From an uncultured Oscillospiraceae bacterium (lineage in GTDB: Bacteria > Bacillota > Clostridia > Oscillospirales > Oscillospiraceae): 64,000 nt of DNA. A program made the translations under genes and the position numbers. Shown here piece by piece: positions 59,654 through 64,000 of the stretch. The stretch covers positions 30,569 to 94,568 of the forward strand of contig CABVDR010000002.1 in the NCBI GenBank assembly GCA_902497145.1, read 5' to 3'. The notes beneath the pieces were generated by a model. It did not search any database. It was not told where the DNA came from and worked only from the letters and a program-made list of their open reading frames with translations. Position 1 is the stretch's first letter; each line of letters opens with the position of its first letter.

Positions 59654-61230
59654 TATACAGCACACACCCCGTATTTCTTCGCCCGGTCGATCTTGATCCC
59701 CAGCCAAAACTTTTTCCCTTTGGGGGTTATCTTCCTGTATCCTCTCCCCTCCATTGCGGCCACAAATTCGGTATTTCTCCGCACATAGTCGCCGCTGCTC
59801 TCCGCCCATTCCCTGTACATCTGGTACAGTTCCCCGGCGGGCGCTCTTGCGTCCGGCTCCAGGGTGCAACACTCCTGCAGGAAATTGGATAGCCAGTCCT
59901 CCCGCTCCCGGTATTCTTCGGTCAGCTCCGCCACAATGTCGGGAATCTGGAGGGTGTATCCATTCTGTGCAAAAAGCATTGCACCTTGCAGCGCCCAGGC
60001 CAGAATGGCCGGGCCTGCCTCGTCCACCAGTTTGGCGGCATAGTTCGGGGTGCCGCCGGTGATCCGGGCATTGAAGGGGGCCACCGTCAAGCGCCGCCAG
60101 GTTCCTTCGTCCGTGCTGCCCACCCTTGGCAGGTGGTTGGTGTATAGCACCAGTGTGTGGGATGGTATCACCGTCTCAGGAGCCCGGTATTTTTCCTCCA
60201 CTGTCAACGGGTCCGTGCTGCTGATCTGCTTCAGCGTGGAAACACTCAGCCGCTTTCCTTCTTCCAGCTCACCAGCTACCACCAGCCGCTTGCCGCGCAA
60301 GGTGGCCAGGGCCGCGCCTCGGTTCTGCCGGTCGGTGGTCAGGACGGAAATATCCAGGGTTCCGGCATAATCTCCCAGGACAGCGGCAAGAGCATTGAAA
60401 AGTGTGCTTTTGCCGTTTCTTCCTCCGCCATAGGCCAGCACAATTCCTTCATGGTACACCTTCCCGAACAGCGCCATACCTGCCATCTGCTGGAGAAAGC
60501 CCATCAAGGGGCCGTCCCCCTCGGTGATGGTCTTTAGGAAGTCGATCCACATTTTCATGCCCATAGACCCCGGAGCGCAGGCCGTCACCTTCGTGCACAG
60601 CGCTGATCTGTCACAGGGTCTAACTTCCCCGGTCACCAGATTGACGATCCCCTTGGGGGTGTTCAGCTCCGCCGGGTTCGCGTCCAGTCGGGCCGGGTCT
60701 ATGGCAAATCGGTGTTTTGCCAGCTCCAGAATGGCCTTTATTCTTCGCTCTGCCCGGGTTCGGTTCGCGTGGTCAAGGTATGCTTTTTCGGTCTTGACCG
60801 CTGCCGTGAACCGCTCCAAGGCTTCTCCGTCCTCCTGGGCCTTTGCCTCTGCCTGGGCGTGTAGTGCGGTCCTATAACGCTCTCTGGCGTCGTTCAGCAT
60901 GGCCTGGGAGAACAGCACCGCCCTTTCATGAGCTTGGTGGTCATCAGCCACCCAGCGCAGCTCGTCCCAGCACTGCCACCCCCGGGAGTCGGTATACAAT
61001 AGCCGCCCGGCGTTCAGCGTGGAAAACGTCTCCATGTTGCCCACGTCTGAAAAGTCATCTGGTCGAACTTCCCCGTTTTCCTCTTCCTCGCCCCCTATCT
61101 TCTCCCCTCGGGCCTGCATCCGGCCCACCGCGGCCTCCACATCCTCCAACGAAAGTCCGCGATCCAGGAAGCCCCGCACTTCATCCAGGGAAACACCGCT
61201 GGACAAAATGCGGCTCAGGGCGTCGCTCAT
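59653..61230 (-). CDS. Phage/plasmid primase-helicase (D5/P4 type)
   Basis: This 525-residue protein has an N-terminal D5-like part and a superfamily 3 helicase. Walker A is GGGRNGKSTLFNALAAVLGD near residue 268 and the B motif region is LRGKRLVVAGELEEGKRLS. SHTLVLYTNHLPRVGSTDEG follows as motif C/sensor. The C-terminus (residues 470-525) is a winged-helix DNA-binding region. It would unwind the origin when element B replicates. Its ATG overlaps the small HTH gene stop. Confidence 0.9.
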   Translation of the reverse strand: MSDALSRILSSGVSLDEVRGFLDRGLSLEDVEAAVGRMQARGEKIGGEEEENGEVRPDDFSDVGNMETFSTLNAGRLLYTDSRGWQCWDELRWVADDHQAHERAVLFSQAMLNDARERYRTALHAQAEAKAQEDGEALERFTAAVKTEKAYLDHANRTRAERRIKAILELAKHRFAIDPARLDANPAELNTPKGIVNLVTGEVRPCDRSALCTKVTACAPGSMGMKMWIDFLKTITEGDGPLMGFLQQMAGMALFGKVYHEGIVLAYGGGRNGKSTLFNALAAVLGDYAGTLDISVLTTDRQNRGAALATLRGKRLVVAGELEEGKRLSVSTLKQISSTDPLTVEEKYRAPETVIPSHTLVLYTNHLPRVGSTDEGTWRRLTVAPFNARITGGTPNYAAKLVDEAGPAILAWALQGAMLFAQNGYTLQIPDIVAELTEEYREREDWLSNFLQECCTLEPDARAPAGELYQMYREWAESSGDYVRRNTEFVAAMEGRGYRKITPKGKKFWLGIKIDRAKKYGVCAV

Positions 61231-61406
61231 TCCTCAATCACCCCCAGCTTACGGAGTAGCGCGGGCACGTTGATCATGTATGTGGTGCCGTTTTTCACAT
61301 GCGGGATAGAACCATCCCGGCAACCCTTCCGCAAGAAATACTGGCTCAACCCGGTGGTTTTGCAGGCCTGGGCAACGCTCTGGAAAGGTGGGCTCACCTC
61401 TTTCAT
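61227..61406 (-). CDS. Small excisionase-like DNA-binding protein (59 aa)
   Basis: VAQACKTTGLSQYFLRKGCR and the following GSIPHVKNGTTYMI form the MerR/Xis-like winged helix used by excisionases and primase-associated regulators. GGGGTGAG precedes the ATG at 61406. It overlaps the XRE gene and the primase gene by 4 bp each. It may be the element B excisionase, although it is not beside the integrase. Confidence 0.7.
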   Translation of the reverse strand: MKEVSPPFQSVAQACKTTGLSQYFLRKGCRDGSIPHVKNGTTYMINVPALLRKLGVIEE

Positions 61407-61609
61407 GCGCTCACCCCTTTAACCAGCTCTTTGGGGTCACAGCCCAACGCCTCAGACAGTCGAACAACCGTAGAAATTTTTGCCGTCCCCCCATTTTTAA
61501 TTCTGGAGATGGTATTTTCTGACACGCCAGACAATCCAGCTAGCTGTTTTGCCGTGTCAATTCCAGAATAAGCCATTAAAAGAGACAGTTTAACAACATC
61601 AATATCCAT
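61403..61609 (-). CDS. XRE family regulator, Cro-like
   Basis: This 68-residue protein contains LAGLSGVSENTISRIKNGGT, a clean HTH_3 motif, and SEALGCDPKELVKG at the end. It is the first gene of the early leftward operon and divergent from the larger repressor gene, the Cro/CI arrangement. Confidence 0.9.
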   Translation of the reverse strand: MDIDVVKLSLLMAYSGIDTAKQLAGLSGVSENTISRIKNGGTAKISTVVRLSEALGCDPKELVKGVSA

Positions 61610-61653
61610 TTAACGCTTGCACCTCCTTTGTAACTGTGGTAATCTGTGTGTAT

Positions 61654-61714
61654 CAGATATCTGTACTATAACACAGAATTCTGTTTTTTTGAACTCAGAA
61701 AGCTCAGTTTTCTG
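61654..61714. promoter_or_regulatory. Operator cluster between divergent regulators
   Basis: Three dyads lie here: CAGATATCTG (61654-61663), ACAGAATTCTGT (61673-61684) and CAGAAA-N7-TTTCTG (61696-61714). All share the CAGA/TCTG half-site and fall in the 144-bp gap between the Cro-like and CI-like genes. Confidence 0.7.
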
Positions 61715-61753
61715 ATGTTTTGTATGAATACACAAAATTTGTGAGGTGTTTTT

Positions 61754-62455
61754 GTGTTTTATGACCAGTTCTATCACTTGTGCGTTGCTTACGATGTTTC
61801 GCCGGCCAAAGTAGCGGAGGATTTGAAACTAAACAAATCAACTGTTTATATGTGGAAAACGCAGGCTACCACACCACGAGGGAAAACACTGCAGAAAATA
61901 GCAGACTATTTTGATGTTTCGGCGGCTTACTTGGTTGGAGATACAGCGGTTTTTTCAAAAAACCTGCAGAGCCTAAGACACCGAAAAAAAATTGCGGAAA
62001 CAGGAATGCTCCAATTAACAGGAATTGATCCAGAAAGGTATAGGCGAATTGAGCGCGGCCTCATTTTACCAACTACATCAGAATTTCAGAAAATTGTCTC
62101 TGCTCTTGGCGTAGAACCAACTGAACTTGATCCAGACAACATAGTGGAAAGCTATTCACCGCCTCGGCCATCAACGGTTGACCGGCGCCGTAAAGTAGAA
62201 GAACTGCTGGGCAAGGAGGCGAACCACCTTGACGGTCCGCTGCCAACGGAGCAGAGTGAAACAGGCAAGCGGCTTCATCGTATCCTTGCCGCCTTTGATG
62301 CAATGAGCGAGGATGGCCAGGAGGAGGCCACACGGAGAGTTGAGGAGCTGGCCCGCCTTCCTGAGTACCAGAAAAAAGAAAGCCCCTCTCCGTCCAGCTT
62401 GTGGGGCTTTGCCGGGAGGGGTGAAGATGCCGTCGATCCGAAAGAAAACGAATAA
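61754..62455 (+). CDS. CI/Stl-like repressor with two HTH domains
   Basis: The start is GTG 61754 behind GAGGTG. The first helix-turn-helix (SPAKVAEDLKLNKSTVYMWK, residues 16-35) and second (SLRHRKKIAETGMLQLTGID then YRRIERG, residues 72-100) are joined, and a C-terminal helical region of 90 residues follows. It has no LexA-type peptidase motif, so it should not be cleaved by RecA. Satellite repressors such as Stl are lifted by a helper phage protein instead. It overlaps the integrase gene by 29 bp. Confidence 0.85.
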   Translation: MFYDQFYHLCVAYDVSPAKVAEDLKLNKSTVYMWKTQATTPRGKTLQKIADYFDVSAAYLVGDTAVFSKNLQSLRHRKKIAETGMLQLTGIDPERYRRIERGLILPTTSEFQKIVSALGVEPTELDPDNIVESYSPPRPSTVDRRRKVEELLGKEANHLDGPLPTEQSETGKRLHRILAAFDAMSEDGQEEATRRVEELARLPEYQKKESPSPSSLWGFAGRGEDAVDPKENE

Positions 62456-63647
62456 GGCCGGGCGGGACTACTATGAAATCACCGTGCGCCGGGGCCGGTC
62501 CCAGCCGCGCCTGTATTCTCGCTGGTATCCCCCAGAGGGCTGGAGCCAAAGAGCCATAGACCGGGAATTGACAAAGCAGGCGGCGGAGTTTGAGCGCCGG
62601 TGCAAGGCCGGGGAGGTGATCTCCCGGAAGGAACGCCAGGAGCGGGACGCCCAGGAGGCCGCAGCCGCCGCGCTGATCCAGACCGTGAAGCAATACGCGG
62701 AGCGGGTCTTTATGCCTGCAAAGACGGTCACCATGTCGGAGAATAGCCGGGCCAGCTTCCAAAGCGCCTTGAATACCTGGGTCTATCCGGCCATCGGAGA
62801 AAAGAAGCTGCCGGACGTGTCCCCGGCTGATCTGTCCGCCCTGCTGCTGGACATCCAGGCCAAGGGCCGTGCCCACTCTACGGCAATCAAGTGTTATACG
62901 GTTCTTCATGTCATGTTCAAAATGGCCTACCTCTCCGACGTGATCCCCCGCAATCCCATGGACAAGGTGGCCCGGCCGGTCCCCCGCAAGGATGAAATCC
63001 GGGCGACGGAGGCCCAGGCCCTCACCGTGGAGGAATTGCAGACCGTACTGGCAGCCCTGGAGGCGGAGCCGCTGAAATGGCGGGCCCTGGTCCACCTGCT
63101 GATTGATACCGGGGTACGCCGGGGGGAGTGCTGCGGGCTGAAATGGGAGGACATAGACCTGGAGTCCCAGGTGGTGACGATCCGGCGGAATCTCTGCTAC
63201 ACCCCAGCCCGGGGCGTGTACCTTGACACACCAAAGTCCGGCAAGGTTCGGGAGGTAGACATAGGGCCGGAAACGGCGGCGCTCCTGGAGGCTCTGAGGG
63301 CCCAAAGCCTGGGGGAATATGTTTTTACCCAAGAGAACAGCGCGGAGCCCATGCACCCCCAGAGCCCCACCCGCTACCTCAAAAAGCTATCAGCAAAATG
63401 CGGTGTCCCTGATCTCCACCCCCACAAGCTGCGGCACACCTTCGCCAGCGTGGCAATCACCGCCGGGGCCGACGTGGCCTCTGTGTCTGAGGCTCTGGGG
63501 CACAGTGACAAGGCGGTCACCCTGAGAATGTACACCCACGCCGACGCCGAAAGCCGCAAGCGGGCCGCCCAGATATTCCGGGAGGCAATAAAAAAAGCCG
63601 GGGAAACTCCCCAGCCTGAAAAAGAAAAGACCGGACAGGACGCATGA
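62427..63647 (+). CDS. Tyrosine site-specific integrase of element B
   Basis: This 406-residue integrase has the start ATG 62427 behind GGGAGGGG. The catalytic residues are in DTGVRRGECCGLKW (Arg), HKLRHTFAS (His, Arg), LGHSDKAV (His) and LRMYTHA (Tyr nucleophile). The N-terminal arm domain includes AGRDYYEITVRRGRSQPRLY. It lies next to the tRNA-Thr gene and differs clearly from the element A integrase, yet uses the same tRNA core. Confidence 0.95.
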   Translation: MPSIRKKTNKAGRDYYEITVRRGRSQPRLYSRWYPPEGWSQRAIDRELTKQAAEFERRCKAGEVISRKERQERDAQEAAAAALIQTVKQYAERVFMPAKTVTMSENSRASFQSALNTWVYPAIGEKKLPDVSPADLSALLLDIQAKGRAHSTAIKCYTVLHVMFKMAYLSDVIPRNPMDKVARPVPRKDEIRATEAQALTVEELQTVLAALEAEPLKWRALVHLLIDTGVRRGECCGLKWEDIDLESQVVTIRRNLCYTPARGVYLDTPKSGKVREVDIGPETAALLEALRAQSLGEYVFTQENSAEPMHPQSPTRYLKKLSAKCGVPDLHPHKLRHTFASVAITAGADVASVSEALGHSDKAVTLRMYTHADAESRKRAAQIFREAIKKAGETPQPEKEKTGQDA

Positions 63648-63662
63648 TCCTGCCCGGTTTTT
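63630..63662 (+). terminator. Terminator after the element B integrase
   Basis: The stem CCGG-CAGGA/TCCTG-CCGG with T-tract overlaps the stop codon region. Confidence 0.7.
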
Positions 63663-63669
63663 CTGCCTT

Positions 63670-63693
63670 GTGTCGGTTTTTGTGTCGGTTTTT
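63670..63693. repeat. Arm-type repeats at the right end of element B
   Basis: GTGTCGGTTTTT occurs twice in tandem, matching three copies at the left end of element B (50187-50232). Confidence 0.75.
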
Positions 63694-63724
63694 ACTACCC
63701 AGGCAAAACACCCGGGCAAAAAGA

Positions 63725-63756
63725 AAAACCCTAGAACCGTTGTGGCTCTAGGGTTT
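63725..63756 (-). terminator. Terminator of tRNA-Thr, element-B-borne
   Basis: On the minus strand AAACCCTAGAGCC/GGTTCTAGGGTTT with a U-tract lies just after the tRNA CCA end. Its sequence differs from the hairpins next to the other two att copies. Confidence 0.85.
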
Positions 63757-63760
63757 CGCT

Positions 63761-63836
<76 letters not shown>

Positions 63837-63948
63837 ATATTTGTTCCCAAGTGGGAACTATTTTGAACAGGCCGAACCTGGAATTTCCAAGGCGTCCCGG
63901 ATATTTCCGGGGGCTATTCAAACAGCTCACTGGCTGGAACTTTAAAAA

Positions 63949-64000
63949 TGGCGACGCGGAAGGGACTTGAACCCTCGACCTCCGGCGTGACAGGCCGGCG
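63949..64000 (-). tRNA. tRNA-Asp (anticodon GTC), partial
   Basis: The minus strand gives the anticodon arm CCGGCCTGTCACGCCGG (loop CTGTCAC), T-arm GAGGGTTCAAGTCCCTT and CGCGTCGCCA end. The 5' part lies beyond the right edge. It is cotranscribed upstream of tRNA-Thr, 112 bp away. Confidence 0.9.

Noticed and set aside
62073..63356. 427-codon minus-strand frame opposite the integrase
   Set aside because: The integrase carries all catalytic residues; this is its shadow.
63842..63857. Palindrome GTTCCCAAGTGGGAAC between the tRNA genes as a terminator
   Set aside because: Short stem without a T-tract, inside a likely tRNA-Asp/tRNA-Thr transcript; more likely a processing element or chance.

Overview
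The window looks like chromosome from a GC-rich, anaerobic, gut-type Clostridia (Oscillospiraceae such as Flavonifractor, Lawsonibacter or Intestinimonas are the best guess). The guess rests on strong AGGAGG ribosome sites, TRAP, ESS and KdgT carriers for sugar acids and amino acids, a CoA-acylating aldehyde/alcohol dehydrogenase pair, and tyrosine-integrase elements of Firmicutes type. The genus is inference. No rRNA, CRISPR array or insertion sequence was seen.

Region 1 (1-10.4 kb) is ordinary chromosome. It holds a BlaI/BlaR1-type repressor and membrane protease pair (the protease is cut by the left edge), an autoregulated MarR regulator with a MATE efflux pump, a NagD-type phosphatase, and a glutamate-releasing cluster: glutaminase, DUF554 protein, GltS-like carrier and AbgB-like amidohydrolase, with a divergent LysR gene.

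Region 2 (10.4-30.9 kb) is a sugar-acid catabolic island bounded by 37-bp direct repeats. A leftward operon encodes a YiaK-type dehydrogenase, an HpcH aldolase, an FGGY kinase, a 2-hydroxyacid dehydrogenase, a TRAP transporter, a flavin reductase-like protein and a cupin. Beside it lie an EamA exporter, an AraC regulator, a fucose-isomerase-like protein and an unrecognised TIM barrel. A rightward unit encodes a FadR-type GntR regulator, a split transketolase, a beta-hydroxyacid dehydrogenase, a KdgT permease and an amidohydrolase. The parts suggest import, oxidation or isomerisation, phosphorylation, aldol or ketol cleavage and reduction of the small aldehyde. The substrate is not known.

Region 3 (31-38.6 kb) has an ECF sigma factor operon with an ABC exporter, a DUF4367-like membrane protein, and small cell-envelope genes, one of which is probably frameshifted.

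Region 4 (38.7-63.8 kb) is a tandem array of two integrated elements in the 3' end of tRNA-Thr(GGT). A 45-bp piece of the tRNA gene is present at 38701, 50021 and in the intact gene at 63761. Element A (38.7-50.0 kb) is a mobilizable element with MobC, a relaxase, an overlapping MobB-like gene, a DUF6809-like protein and an integrase. It carries a metabolic cargo of HMG-CoA-lyase-like enzyme, ESS carrier, iron alcohol dehydrogenase, acylating aldehyde dehydrogenase and LysR. Element B (50.0-63.8 kb) resembles a phage satellite (PICI-like). It has an integrase, a repressor with a divergent early operon, a primase/helicase, a phage sigma factor, a likely small terminase, a gp10-like protein, tail chaperones made by a -1 frameshift, and a tape measure. 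I found no capsid, portal, large terminase or lysis genes. It also carries a type I holin-like toxin. The right edge holds tRNA-Thr and the start of tRNA-Asp.
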